Shown: in pieces, positions 1 through 8,619 of the stretch
Numbering within the stretch: position 1 is the stretch's first letter
How the letters are laid out: each line of letters begins with the position of its first letter
Assembly: GCF_003182275.1 (NCBI RefSeq)
Contig: NZ_QGTR01000001.1
Coordinates: 124,001-188,000 of the forward strand
Direction of reading: 5' to 3'
Length of the DNA: 64,000 nt
Source: Hoeflea marina
GTDB lineage: Bacteria > Pseudomonadota > Alphaproteobacteria > Rhizobiales > Rhizobiaceae
Notes under the pieces: generated by a model
Database searches by the model: none
What the model saw: only the letters and a program-made list of their open reading frames with translations
Told to the model about the DNA's origin: nothing
Program-made: the position numbers and the translations under genes

Positions 1-890
1 CGGCCGAGCCGCTCGCCGTCATAGTCCTGCACCAGCCGGGCGCGGTTGCTGAACAGGTCCGACACCTGGTCGAACTGCATGGCGATGATCACCGCGGCAA
101 TCAGCAGCGCGATGCCGATCAGCGTCATGATCAGGATCTTCAGCCGGAAGGCGCCGCTGCGCTCCTTGAGCAGCAGGGCAAACACCATGAGGATCATCGA
201 GACCCCGAACAGGCCCCAGGCCGCACGCGAGAACGACAGGAAGACGCCGAGCGTCAGCACCATCAGCCCGACGGCGCGCAGCGGCGCGGCCCTCAGCGTG
301 CCGGTGAGCAGCCCGTGCATGAGGTAGATCGACGGCAGCACCAGGAAGGGGCCGAAGACGTTGGGGTCCTGGAAGACGCCCATGGCCCGGTCATAGCGGG
401 TGAACATCTCGCCGCCGGGGATGGCATGGAAGTAGCCGAGAATCCCGAACAGCGCGGTGATCACGGCCGCCAGCACCCAGGCGCGGAAGATCAGCCTCAG
501 CCGCCGCGGCTCGGCCTCGATGATGGCGGCGTAGAACATCGCCGTGAACGCCAGGAACAGCGACACGGCGATGTACATCGGCGTGTCCCGGGTGTCTGCC
601 ATGGTCAGGATCGAGATCATGCCGCCGATGTTGAAGACGACAAAGAGCACGATCAGCGGGGCGATGTGGCGCGACAGCCTCAGCCCGAACAGCGCCCAGA
701 GGCCGATGAGGGCGGCCATGTAGATCTCGTAGGGTGCAGGTTCGCGAATGACGAAGCCGGACAGGAACACGCCGAGGCCGACGCAGAACGAGGCGAGCAG
801 CCCCAGGGCCGCGCGCTGCGGCACGGCGATGCGGGACCGCTGCGCTGCGGCCCGGCTCGGCCCGGATGCGGGGAGGGCGGCGCTGGTCAA
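1..890 (-). CDS. O-antigen ligase/polymerase family membrane protein (partial, 3' end outside window)
   Basis: This is the 5' portion of a polytopic inner-membrane protein that runs off the left edge. Reading the minus strand from 890 gives an open frame with a string of hydrophobic segments and the motifs DPNVFGPFL and FSRAAWG, which are typical of the Wzy_C/O-antigen ligase family that polymerises or ligates polysaccharide repeat units at the periplasmic face. The likely start is a TTG at 890 that overlaps the stop codon of the upstream sugar transferase gene (TTGA), so the two are translationally coupled; a GTG about 22 codons further in is an alternative. The exopolysaccharide context makes polymerase more likely than LPS ligase. 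The family call is firm; the exact role (ExoQ-like polymerase or ligase) is inferred. Confidence 0.8.
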   Translation of the reverse strand, partial: MTSAALPASGPSRAAAQRSRIAVPQRAALGLLASFCVGLGVFLSGFVIREPAPYEIYMAALIGLWALFGLRLSRHIAPLIVLFVVFNIGGMISILTMADTRDTPMYIAVSLFLAFTAMFYAAIIEAEPRRLRLIFRAWVLAAVITALFGILGYFHAIPGGEMFTRYDRAMGVFQDPNVFGPFLVLPSIYLMHGLLTGTLRAAPLRAVGLMVLTLGVFLSFSRAAWGLFGVSMILMVFALLLKERSGAFRLKILIMTLIGIALLIAAVIIAMQFDQVSDLFSNRARLVQDYDGERLG

Positions 891-2461
891 TAGGCGTTTT
901 CCGTGTTGAGCAGCCGGATCGGGGTGAGCAGCAGGATCTTCAGGTCGAACAGCAGCGACCAGTTCTCGATGTAGTAGAGGTCGCAGGCGGTGCGCTGCTT
1001 GATCTTGTCGTCATTGTCGATCTCGCCGCGCCAGCCGTTGATCTGGGCCCAGCCGGTGACGCCGGGCTTGACCCGGTGGCGCGCGAAATAGCCGTCCACC
1101 ACCTCGGCGAACAGCTTGTCCTGGGTGATGGCCACCACCGCGTGCGGGCGGGGTCCGACCAGCGACAGGTCGCCGCGCAGCACGTTGAAGAACTGCGGCA
1201 GCTCGTCGATCGAGGTCTTGCGGATGAAGCGGCCGACCTTGGTCACCCGCGGGTCACCCTTGGTGACCACCTTCTTCGCCGCCGGGTCGCTGGCCTCGGT
1301 GTACATCGAGCGGAACTTGAACACCTCGACAACCTCGTTGTTGAAGCCGTGGCGCTTCTGCTTGAAGATCACCGGGCCCTTGGAATCGAGCTTGATGGCG
1401 ATGGCCGTGGCGATCATCACCGGCCACAGCACGGCCACGGCGAGCAGGCTGAAGAGGATGTCGAAGCCGCGCTTTGCCACCGAATCCCAGTCGGTGATCG
1501 GACGGTCGAAGATGTCGAGCATCGGCACCGAACCGACATAGGAGTAGGAGCGCGGCCGGAAACGAAGCTTGTTGGCGTGGGCCGCCAGCCGGATGTCGAG
1601 CGGCAGGATCCACAGCTTCTTGAGCAGTTCGAGCACCCGGTTCTCGGCATTGAGCGGCAGCGCGATGATCAGCATGTCGATGCGCGCCAGCCGCGCGAAG
1701 GTCACCAGGTCGTCGACATTGCCGAGTTTCGGGTAGCCTGCCACCATCGGCGGCGAGCGGCGTTCGTCCCGGTCGTCGAAGATGCCGCAGATGCGGATGT
1801 CGTTGTCGCTCTGCTGCTCGATGGAGCGGATGAGGGCCTTGGCCGGTTCGCCGCCGCCGACGATGACGGCGCGGCGCTCCATGATGCCGTTGCGGGCCCA
1901 GCGGCGGATGGCAAAGGCGATGAAATTGCGGTTGAGCACGAGGAAGGCGATGCCGGCGGCATACCAGGCGGCGAACCAGACGCGCGAGAACTGGATGCCG
2001 TACTGCAGGAAGAAGCCTGCGACCGCCATCAGCGCGAAGGCGGCCGTCCAGGCCGTCAGGATCTTCGGCAGCGTGCCCAGCGCGTTGCGCAGGGCAGGGA
2101 CCTGGTAGCCGTCGGCGATCTGCATCAGCAGCACGGCCGTGGTGGCGCCGAGCAGGATCGCCGGGCCGTAGTGGACCAGCGCCATGTCGGTGCGGAAGCC
2201 GACATAGAGCATGTAGAGCACGACGCCGACGATCATCAGGCCGACGAACTCGATCAGCCTGAGCAGCCCGATGATCATCGTCGGCGAGTAGCTTTCCTGG
2301 GAAAGGCGGTTTGCGGTCTGGCGGGCGACGCGGTTGATCTCGGTCATCTCGCCGGGCTTGCGCACCGGCGAGCCGTCGCTGCGCGGCGTGACGGTGATGC
2401 TGCTCATCGCCTTGCGCAACACCTCGGGATCGAAACGGTCGGTGCGGTCGTGCTTGTTCAA
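887..2461 (-). CDS. undecaprenyl-phosphate glucose phosphotransferase (WbaP/ExoY-type priming enzyme)
   Basis: It starts polysaccharide repeat assembly by moving a sugar-1-phosphate, usually glucose or galactose, from UDP-sugar onto undecaprenyl phosphate in the inner membrane. The 524-residue product has an N-terminal region with about four membrane segments, a middle CoA-binding-like domain (GGGEPAKALI region) and the C-terminal bacterial sugar transferase domain, with KRGFDILFS, FKQKRHGFNN, FKFRSMYTE and the end motif SIDELPQFFNVLRGDLSLVG followed by PRPHAV. I chose the TTG at 2461 because a GGGAG lies about 8 bases before it; an in-frame ATG at 2407 would give 506 residues. It is followed directly by the polymerase gene. 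Sugar specificity cannot be read from the sequence. Confidence 0.92.
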   Translation of the reverse strand: MNKHDRTDRFDPEVLRKAMSSITVTPRSDGSPVRKPGEMTEINRVARQTANRLSQESYSPTMIIGLLRLIEFVGLMIVGVVLYMLYVGFRTDMALVHYGPAILLGATTAVLLMQIADGYQVPALRNALGTLPKILTAWTAAFALMAVAGFFLQYGIQFSRVWFAAWYAAGIAFLVLNRNFIAFAIRRWARNGIMERRAVIVGGGEPAKALIRSIEQQSDNDIRICGIFDDRDERRSPPMVAGYPKLGNVDDLVTFARLARIDMLIIALPLNAENRVLELLKKLWILPLDIRLAAHANKLRFRPRSYSYVGSVPMLDIFDRPITDWDSVAKRGFDILFSLLAVAVLWPVMIATAIAIKLDSKGPVIFKQKRHGFNNEVVEVFKFRSMYTEASDPAAKKVVTKGDPRVTKVGRFIRKTSIDELPQFFNVLRGDLSLVGPRPHAVVAITQDKLFAEVVDGYFARHRVKPGVTGWAQINGWRGEIDNDDKIKQRTACDLYYIENWSLLFDLKILLLTPIRLLNTENAY

Positions 2462-2507
2462 GGTGCGGACTCCCGGGAAATCTCCCTCCCGGAATAGCAG
2501 CTTAGTT

Positions 2508-3689
2508 CTAAGAAAGGCTTGACGCGGACGCTGCGGCGGCAGCCGCCGGTGCCCCGGACAGGGACTCGCGGTAGAGCGTGAGCATCTCCCGGGCCATGGT
2601 CGTGACCGAAAACCGGTGACGGAAATCCTCGCGGTCGGGCATTGCCGCGGCCAGCCATGCCGGTTCGGCGAGGCTGCGCGCCATCGCCACTGCCAGCGCC
2701 TCGGCATTGCCGGGCTCGACCAGCGCCGCCGAGCCGGCGCCCATGATCTCGGGAATGCCGCCGACATCGGTGGCAATCAGCGGCTTTCCCGCAGCGATCG
2801 CCTCGAGAACGATATAGGGCATGGATTCCGCCCGCGAAGGCACCACGACATGGCGCGCGAGCGCGAAGGCCGCCCGCGCCGGCATGGCGTCGTGCATGGT
2901 GATGCGCCGGTCCAGTCCCAGCTTGTCGATGCGCGCCTGATAGCGCGGTTTGTCGTCGCCGTCGCCCACCATCACCGCGCTCAGCGGGCGGCCGGCGATC
3001 TGTTCGGCGCGGCGGAAGGCGGCGATGAACACATCGGGTCCCTTGAGGTCGCGCATCATGCCGATGTAGAGAAAGTCGGCGGCCTCCCCGTTGGCCCCCA
3101 CCGGGTCGAATTCCTCGGCCCTAAGGCCGTTGTAGATGAGCCGGGAGGCGCATGTCGGCACGCCGATCTTCTCGGCATAGACCCGCCTTTCGTAATCGGA
3201 CACGAAGACCAGACTGTCGGTCCAGCGCTCCAGAAAACGTTCGATGGCGAAATAGGCCTGGCCCCGCGCGGTGGCGCGCGTGTAGTGCAGGCTGCCCCCA
3301 TGGGGGGAATAGAAACGGGCAACGCGAGACTGGGATACCCGTAAGCGTGAGCCGATGAGCCGGACATAGGCGCCGCCCTTGGCGCCGTGTCCGTGCAACA
3401 CATCGGGCTGCAATTCCTTGATTTCCTTGTAGGTCTTCATAGCCGTCGCGATGTCGGCCGGTCCGACGGAGCGTTTGATCGCCAGCCGGTGAAGTCCGAG
3501 CGACAGATAGGGCCGGATGGAATCGAACAGCTTGTCCTCGAAGCTGCCGCCGGTGATCGAATCGCACAGGATTCCCACCTCGTGCCCGGCGCCGGAATGC
3601 GCCTCGGCCAGGTCCCGGACATGGCGGAAGATTCCGCCGACGGGCGAGCGGAAGCAGTGCAGGATGCGCAGGCGACGGCCATCCTCCAT
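2508..3689 (-). CDS. glycosyltransferase family 4 protein
   Basis: A 393-residue GT-B fold glycosyltransferase that probably adds a sugar to the lipid-linked exopolysaccharide repeat on the cytoplasmic side. The N terminus has the usual LRILHCFRSPVGGI nucleotide-sugar fold start with GGIFRHV as the acceptor-side loop, and the C-terminal domain has the GT4 signature ESMPYIVLEAIAAGKPLIAT followed by DVGGIPE. The ATG at 3689 lies only 4 bases after the stop of the export lipoprotein gene, so the genes are co-transcribed. The donor and acceptor sugars are unknown. Confidence 0.9.
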   Translation of the reverse strand: MEDGRRLRILHCFRSPVGGIFRHVRDLAEAHSGAGHEVGILCDSITGGSFEDKLFDSIRPYLSLGLHRLAIKRSVGPADIATAMKTYKEIKELQPDVLHGHGAKGGAYVRLIGSRLRVSQSRVARFYSPHGGSLHYTRATARGQAYFAIERFLERWTDSLVFVSDYERRVYAEKIGVPTCASRLIYNGLRAEEFDPVGANGEAADFLYIGMMRDLKGPDVFIAAFRRAEQIAGRPLSAVMVGDGDDKPRYQARIDKLGLDRRITMHDAMPARAAFALARHVVVPSRAESMPYIVLEAIAAGKPLIATDVGGIPEIMGAGSAALVEPGNAEALAVAMARSLAEPAWLAAAMPDREDFRHRFSVTTMAREMLTLYRESLSGAPAAAAAASASSLS

Positions 3690-3693
3690 GGGA

Positions 3694-4269
3694 TCAGAAA
3701 AGCCGTTCGCGCACGTAGATCGTGTCGCCGGCAAGGATCGGATCGGAGATCGTCACCCGGCCCGTCATGCTCTTGCCGTTGATCGTGCGGGTGATGTCGA
3801 CATTGCGCTGGTTTGCGCGGGGCGAGTAACCGCCGGCAATGGCGATGGCGTTCTGCACCGTCATGCCGGCCACATAGGTGTATTGCCCCGACTGGCCCAC
3901 TTCGCCCATGATGAAGAAGGACCGGTAACGGTCGATCTCGATGCTGACATCGGGGTCGCGCAGGTAGCCCTTGCGCAGCTGGGCGGCGATCTGGCCCTCG
4001 AGTTCCTGCACGGTCTGGCCGCGGGCGGGAACCGAGCCGATCAGCGGGAAGGCGATGTAGCCGGCCTGGTCGACCGTATAGGTGCTCGTCAGGCCGGCCT
4101 GCTCGAAGACCGTGATGCGAAGCCTGTCGCCGGCATCGAGCCGGTAGGGCTTGGTCACCGCTTCGTGGAAGGCCCGGGGTGCCGGATGATAGCCGGAGCA
4201 GCCGGCCAGCATGACCGTGGTCATGGCCGCGGCCAGAATCGTGCTGAACTTGAATTTGCCGGATGTCAT
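3694..4269 (-). CDS. polysaccharide export outer-membrane lipoprotein (Wza/ExoF-like)
   Basis: A 191-residue lipoprotein of the polysaccharide biosynthesis/export family. It has a signal peptide ending in a lipobox (LAGC, Cys about residue 21), then the Poly_export domain (YRLDAGDRLRITVFEQ, VDQAGYIAFPLIG) and one SLBB-type repeat (FIMGEVGQSGQYTYVAGMT). Its length is that of the short GumB/ExoF-like proteins rather than the 380-residue Wza, so the outer-membrane pore part is minimal. It is the first gene of a minus-strand operon with the glycosyltransferase, priming transferase and polymerase, and is divergent from the Wzz/GumC gene across a 234-base gap that must hold both promoters. The start was chosen at MTSGKF because it gives a normal signal peptide. 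Confidence 0.9.
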   Translation of the reverse strand: MTSGKFKFSTILAAAMTTVMLAGCSGYHPAPRAFHEAVTKPYRLDAGDRLRITVFEQAGLTSTYTVDQAGYIAFPLIGSVPARGQTVQELEGQIAAQLRKGYLRDPDVSIEIDRYRSFFIMGEVGQSGQYTYVAGMTVQNAIAIAGGYSPRANQRNVDITRTINGKSMTGRVTISDPILAGDTIYVRERLF

Positions 4270-4503
4270 GCGTTTCCCGCTCCACGATGAAAATGCCGCG
4301 AACAGGCCTGTTATCGATCCATTAGGGTTAACGGCTGGTAAAACCGCCGGCAAAAACGCTGCGGCCGTCGAAACATTTCGCGGCCTGCGGGAAGCCAATG
4401 CTCTCATGCCCGCAAGTCTTAACGGGAGGTGAAAACGGGTTTAACGCTTGGGTTACCATGTTCGTTTAGACTCCCGCCTGCAAGAATGTGTGGAGTGAAT
4501 GGC

Positions 4504-6837
4504 ATGTCGGGTGCAAACGTCAATCAAGCGGATGTGGACATCGATCTGGGTCACCTGGTGAGCGCGATCTGGATCCGCAAGCGCGGCATCGCCCTCGCGA
4601 CGGTCCTGGCGGCGGGGCTTGCCTTCGCCGTCACCGGACTCATCCATCCGCTTTACAAATCTGAAACGCGCATTCTCATCGAGGCGCGCGAGCCGGTCTA
4701 TTCGCGCGACCAGAACCAGGCCCGCCCGACCGATACGGCCTTTGACGAGCGCTCCGTCACCAGCCAGGTGGAGGTGCTCCGATCCACCGACCTGCTCAAG
4801 GACGTGGCGACCCGGCTGGATCTGGCCTCGCGTCCCGAATTCGACCCCGCCGCCAGCCCGTCCGCCATCGGCGATGCCCTGGTGCTGCTCGGCCTGAAGA
4901 AGGATCCGCTGGAAGTGCCCGCCAGCGAAAGGGTGCTGAAGGAATTCACCCGCAAGCTCGAGGTCTATGCGGTGCCGCAGTCGCGCGTCATCGTTATCGA
5001 GTTCAGCTCCCGCGACGCGGGCCTTGCAGCGGCCGTTCCCAATGCGCTTGCCGAAACCTATCTCGCCTTCAATGCGGGCGCCAAGGTGGAGAACAATTCC
5101 GACGCCAGCGCCTGGCTGGAGCCGGAAATCGCCCGGCTCAGGCTCAAGGTGCGCGAGGCCGAGGAAAAGGTGGCCGCCTACCGCTCCGAGAAGGGGTTGC
5201 TGTTGGTCAACGAGAAGGACACAATCTCGGCCAAGCAGCTCTCAGACATTTCCACCGAGCTGAGCCGGGTCCGCGCCGAGGCCGCCGACGCCGACGCCCG
5301 CGCCCGCGCGGTGCGCAACACGCTGGAGCGCGGCGGCTCGATCGACGCCATCAGCGATGTGCTCGGCTCGCCGCTGGTGCAGCGGCTGCGCGAGACGGAA
5401 GGCAACATCCGCTCGCAGCTGGCGGACTTGTCGACCACCCTGCTCGACAACCACCCGCGCATGAGGGCGCTGCGTGCCCAGCTTGCCGACATCGAGCGGC
5501 AGGTGCTCGCCGAAACCCGCAAGGTGCTCTCCGGCTTGGAAAACAACGCCAAGCTCGGCGCCCTGCGCGAGGAGGAACTGGTCTCGCAGATCAATTCGCT
5601 CAAGGCCGGCTCGGCGCGCGAGGGCGAGGAGACGGTGCAGCTGCGGTCGCTCGAACGCGATGCAGCCTCGCAGCGCGACCTGCTCGAGACCTATCTCGCC
5701 CGCTACCGCGAATCCGCCTCCCGGTCCGAGCCGCGCTCGACCCCGGCGGATGCACGGGTCATCTCCCAGGCGGTGCCGGCCTCCGAATCCTACTATCCGA
5801 AGACCGTTCCGATCATCATCGTCGCCGCACTCGCCGCGCTGTTGCTGAGTTCGATTTGGGTGATGCTGAGCGAACTGTTCAGCGGCCGTGCGTTGAGGCC
5901 GGTCGGTAATCTGGCCGACGACGCCGATTTCGATGCCGCAGCCGATGCCGAGCTGGGAACGCTGCGCCGGCATGCCGCCGCGCCTGTCGCCGCGCCTGTC
6001 GTTGAGCGCTTCCCGGACCCGGAGATCGCTCCTGCAGCCGCCGCTGCCGAGCCCGCCGGCGACGCCCGTCTCCATGCGGAAGCAGCGGCTACGGTCCCAC
6101 TGGCTGCCCCGGTCGCCGCCGCCGTCCCGGCTGCCGCGCGCCGCCCGGCACAGGATTCCCGGCACACGATCAAGGCCAGTCTGCTGTCGGCGGCCTCGCC
6201 CGAGGTCAGCCCTGCGCCTGCGTCCGGTGTGCCTGACGGCGCCGATTTCACGGTGGAGGCGGTGGCCGATCAGCTGCTCGCCGACGAGACGGCGCTGGCA
6301 ATCTGCGTGTCGCCGGAAGGCGATGAGGGCTCCGCCACGGCGGTCATGCTGGCGCGCACGGTCGCCGGCGAGGGCGCCCGCATCCTGCTCATCGACCTCA
6401 CCGGCTCCGGCTGCCCGACCGACCTGATGGCGGAATCGCCGCGCCTTCCCGGTTTGACCGACCTGCTCTGCGGCGAGATCTCGATCGCGGATGCCATTCA
6501 TGGCGACCGTCTTTCTGAGGCGCAGATCATTCCGCGCGGCAACGCCAATGGCCGCCGCGCCATGCGCGCCATCGAGCGTCTGCCGATGATCCTGAACGCG
6601 CTCACGGATACCTATGATCTGGTCATTGTCGAATGCGGCCCCGCCGATGCGGCGAGCGTCGCCCGCATCGCCCGCGTCGAAGGCACAGAGATCATTCTCT
6701 CGGTCGTCCGTCCTGACGAGGACACGCTTCTCGGCGTGGTCGCCGATTTCCACGATCAGGGCTTCACGGATCTGCTGCTGATGAGCTCGGCGACGGGTCC
6801 CGGTGGACCTGACACGGGCCGACGCTCCGTCGCCTGA
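4504..6837 (+). CDS. GumC/Wzz-type exopolysaccharide chain-length protein with degenerate ATPase domain
   Basis: A 777-residue polysaccharide co-polymerase that spans the inner membrane and works with the outer-membrane exporter to set chain length. It has an N-terminal Wzz domain (first membrane helix about residues 30-50), a long periplasmic coiled coil with GNVR-like repeats (about 195-420), the second membrane helix near 435-456, an Ala/Pro-rich linker of about 130 residues, and a C-terminal domain with the fold of bacterial tyrosine kinases. Where a Walker A P-loop is expected the sequence is SPEGDEGSAT (residues 603-612), with no GKS/T, and there is no C-terminal tyrosine cluster, so kinase activity is unlikely. 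A GGAG 8 bases before ATG 4504 sets the start. Confidence 0.88.
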   Translation: MSGANVNQADVDIDLGHLVSAIWIRKRGIALATVLAAGLAFAVTGLIHPLYKSETRILIEAREPVYSRDQNQARPTDTAFDERSVTSQVEVLRSTDLLKDVATRLDLASRPEFDPAASPSAIGDALVLLGLKKDPLEVPASERVLKEFTRKLEVYAVPQSRVIVIEFSSRDAGLAAAVPNALAETYLAFNAGAKVENNSDASAWLEPEIARLRLKVREAEEKVAAYRSEKGLLLVNEKDTISAKQLSDISTELSRVRAEAADADARARAVRNTLERGGSIDAISDVLGSPLVQRLRETEGNIRSQLADLSTTLLDNHPRMRALRAQLADIERQVLAETRKVLSGLENNAKLGALREEELVSQINSLKAGSAREGEETVQLRSLERDAASQRDLLETYLARYRESASRSEPRSTPADARVISQAVPASESYYPKTVPIIIVAALAALLLSSIWVMLSELFSGRALRPVGNLADDADFDAAADAELGTLRRHAAAPVAAPVVERFPDPEIAPAAAAAEPAGDARLHAEAAATVPLAAPVAAAVPAAARRPAQDSRHTIKASLLSAASPEVSPAPASGVPDGADFTVEAVADQLLADETALAICVSPEGDEGSATAVMLARTVAGEGARILLIDLTGSGCPTDLMAESPRLPGLTDLLCGEISIADAIHGDRLSEAQIIPRGNANGRRAMRAIERLPMILNALTDTYDLVIVECGPADAASVARIARVEGTEIILSVVRPDEDTLLGVVADFHDQGFTDLLLMSSATGPGGPDTGRRSVA

Positions 6838-6843
6838 GGGCGC

Positions 6844-8097
6844 TCAGTCGTCGGCGACCGCGTCGGGCGCCGCCGCATGCGGCCTGCCGATGATGCGCAG
6901 GCGGGCGGCGATCCGGTGCAGCGCGGGCGAGGTCTTGATGAGGCGCTTGGCCCGGACGAGATTGGAAAGCCCGGCCGCCGCCAGCCGGCCGCGCAGGTTG
7001 AGCGCGATGAAACTGTCGAAATGCAGCGATTCCACCGTGCACCAGGAGCGCTTGTAGGGCTGGTCGCCGATGCCGAAATCGAACACGTGGCAGCCGGCAA
7101 GCGACGCCCGCTGGATCATCAGATAGAACAGCAGTTCGCCGGCGCTGGCGTCGGCCGCGATCTCGGCGTCGATGGAGCCGAACTGGCAGATGACATGCCC
7201 GTCCTTCTCCGTCAGCGCGGCGATGGCGATCACCCGGCCTTCGTTCTCGCCTCCGAGCACGACGCCGTGCATTTCCAGAATAGGCTTGGTGCCGGACTCC
7301 GGAACGCGTGTCAGATCCTCGAAGAACGCCTTGAGTTCACCGTCGCCGAACACATCCGGCAACCCGCGCTCCGACAGCCGAGTCGCCTTCTGCCGGAAGA
7401 ACTCCGCAAGCAGCGCCTGCCCCTCTTCGGTGGTGGAGGCGATCATGTGGCGATAGCCGCCGACAGGCTCGAGCCGGCGCTCTGAAACACGGAACTTCTT
7501 GCGCCGGCGCTTGGCGTTGAGCTGGGCCAGCACATCCTCGAAACGCGGGAACAGCGGCAGCTGGAAGCTCGAATTCTGGTTGATGACTTTCGGCATCAGC
7601 GCGAAGGGCTGCACCCAGTCGCCGCAACCGGACCGCATCCTCTCCAGCGCGACGACATCGGCGGGCAGCCGCACGGCGCGAAGTGCCGCGACGAGCATGT
7701 CCATCAGCCGTGGATCGGCGCGTGACAGGAACTCGGCCGAGAACAGCCCGGAATTGACGTTGCTCTGCGACGAGCCGATGAAGCGTGCGACGCGGATGCC
7801 GCCCCGACGAACGATCTCGAACGGAAACAGCGCGGCCGGGCGTCCGTCGAGTTCGATGGCCACCAGCGCCGTCCGCACATGTGTCGACCGGCTCCACGCC
7901 AGGCACCAGTCATAACTCTGGTGCACGGAGGCCTGTGCCCCGGCTTCGATCTCGCGCCACATCGGCTCGGCTTCGGCGAAGCTGTCGATGAGCCTGGCGG
8001 TGAGCGAAATCCGGTTCGAGGCGCAGCCGGCCGTCACGGTCGCCGGCGGGCGGGCCGACAGGAGAGGGGCGGCAAAGCTGTCGTGGACGTGAATCAT
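6844..8097 (-). CDS. GNAT family N-acetyltransferase, BcsL/CelD (FemAB-like) type
   Basis: A 417-residue protein of the Acetyltransf_6 (BcsL/CelD) group, which resembles FemAB transferases and often sits in exopolysaccharide and cellulose clusters, where it is thought to acylate polysaccharide precursors. Recognisable parts are HQSYDWCLAW near residue 70, the VARFIGSSQSNVNSGLF segment, and the C-terminal acyltransferase end with FDFGIGDQPYKRSWC, which is strongly conserved in the group. It faces the GumC-type gene with a 6-base gap between their stops. The ATG at 8097 was preferred over an upstream in-frame ATG because the extra residues look unrelated. Substrate unknown. Confidence 0.82.
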   Translation of the reverse strand: MIHVHDSFAAPLLSARPPATVTAGCASNRISLTARLIDSFAEAEPMWREIEAGAQASVHQSYDWCLAWSRSTHVRTALVAIELDGRPAALFPFEIVRRGGIRVARFIGSSQSNVNSGLFSAEFLSRADPRLMDMLVAALRAVRLPADVVALERMRSGCGDWVQPFALMPKVINQNSSFQLPLFPRFEDVLAQLNAKRRRKKFRVSERRLEPVGGYRHMIASTTEEGQALLAEFFRQKATRLSERGLPDVFGDGELKAFFEDLTRVPESGTKPILEMHGVVLGGENEGRVIAIAALTEKDGHVICQFGSIDAEIAADASAGELLFYLMIQRASLAGCHVFDFGIGDQPYKRSWCTVESLHFDSFIALNLRGRLAAAGLSNLVRAKRLIKTSPALHRIAARLRIIGRPHAAAPDAVADD

Positions 8098-8215
8098 GGC
8101 TGCATCCGGTTTGATGGCACCCGGACGTCTTAGGCCCAATCGGCAAACAATCCGTCACCACGGCCACTTGGCGGCGTTTGCCCGGATGAAATCGCCCGGC
8201 AGGGCAAATGATTGG

Positions 8216-8443
8216 TTAAAGCTCTCCGTCCTCGGCGGGCGCCCTCGGTCCCGCCATCCAGCGGATGATCAGCATCGCCGGCACCACCCAGAGCAGGCCG
8301 GAGAAGAAGAAATACAGCAGATGGACATACCAGGGCTGGTCCGAGAGCCGGTAGGTGGCGATCGTCGTGGCCACCAGCGCATAGATCACCACCAGCGATA
8401 CGATCAGCAGCATGCCGATGAGCTTCTTCAGTCTGATGGGCAT
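8216..8443 (-). CDS. DUF2842 small membrane protein
   Basis: A 75-residue protein with two predicted membrane helices (KKLIGMLLIVSLVVIYALVA and YFFFSGLLWVVPAMLIIRWM), matching DUF2842, a small alphaproteobacterial family. It is divergent from heme A synthase with 176 bases between starts; neighbouring DUF2842 and ctaA suggests a part in respiratory-chain biogenesis, but no function is established. Confidence 0.8.
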   Translation of the reverse strand: MPIRLKKLIGMLLIVSLVVIYALVATTIATYRLSDQPWYVHLLYFFFSGLLWVVPAMLIIRWMAGPRAPAEDGEL

Positions 8444-8619
8444 GGCGGGTTCCGGCTCCGGCGTGAAGATACCTCCACATAAAGGCTTTGACGCGCCGCG
8501 CAAGGCCTGACGGCCGGCGGGCGCCGCGACCGCATGCCGCAAAGCCCGCTCCCTTGCCAAGGCAGGCCTGCTGGTGCACATCTCCGCCGACCTCGCCTGT
8601 GCCCGGAGACCGCCGCCCG

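Noticed and set aside
866-2497. Long plus-strand open frame opposite the sugar-phosphate transferase gene
   Set aside because: The minus-strand frame has full family motifs; this one is low-complexity Asp/Val/Arg/His and has no recognised domain.
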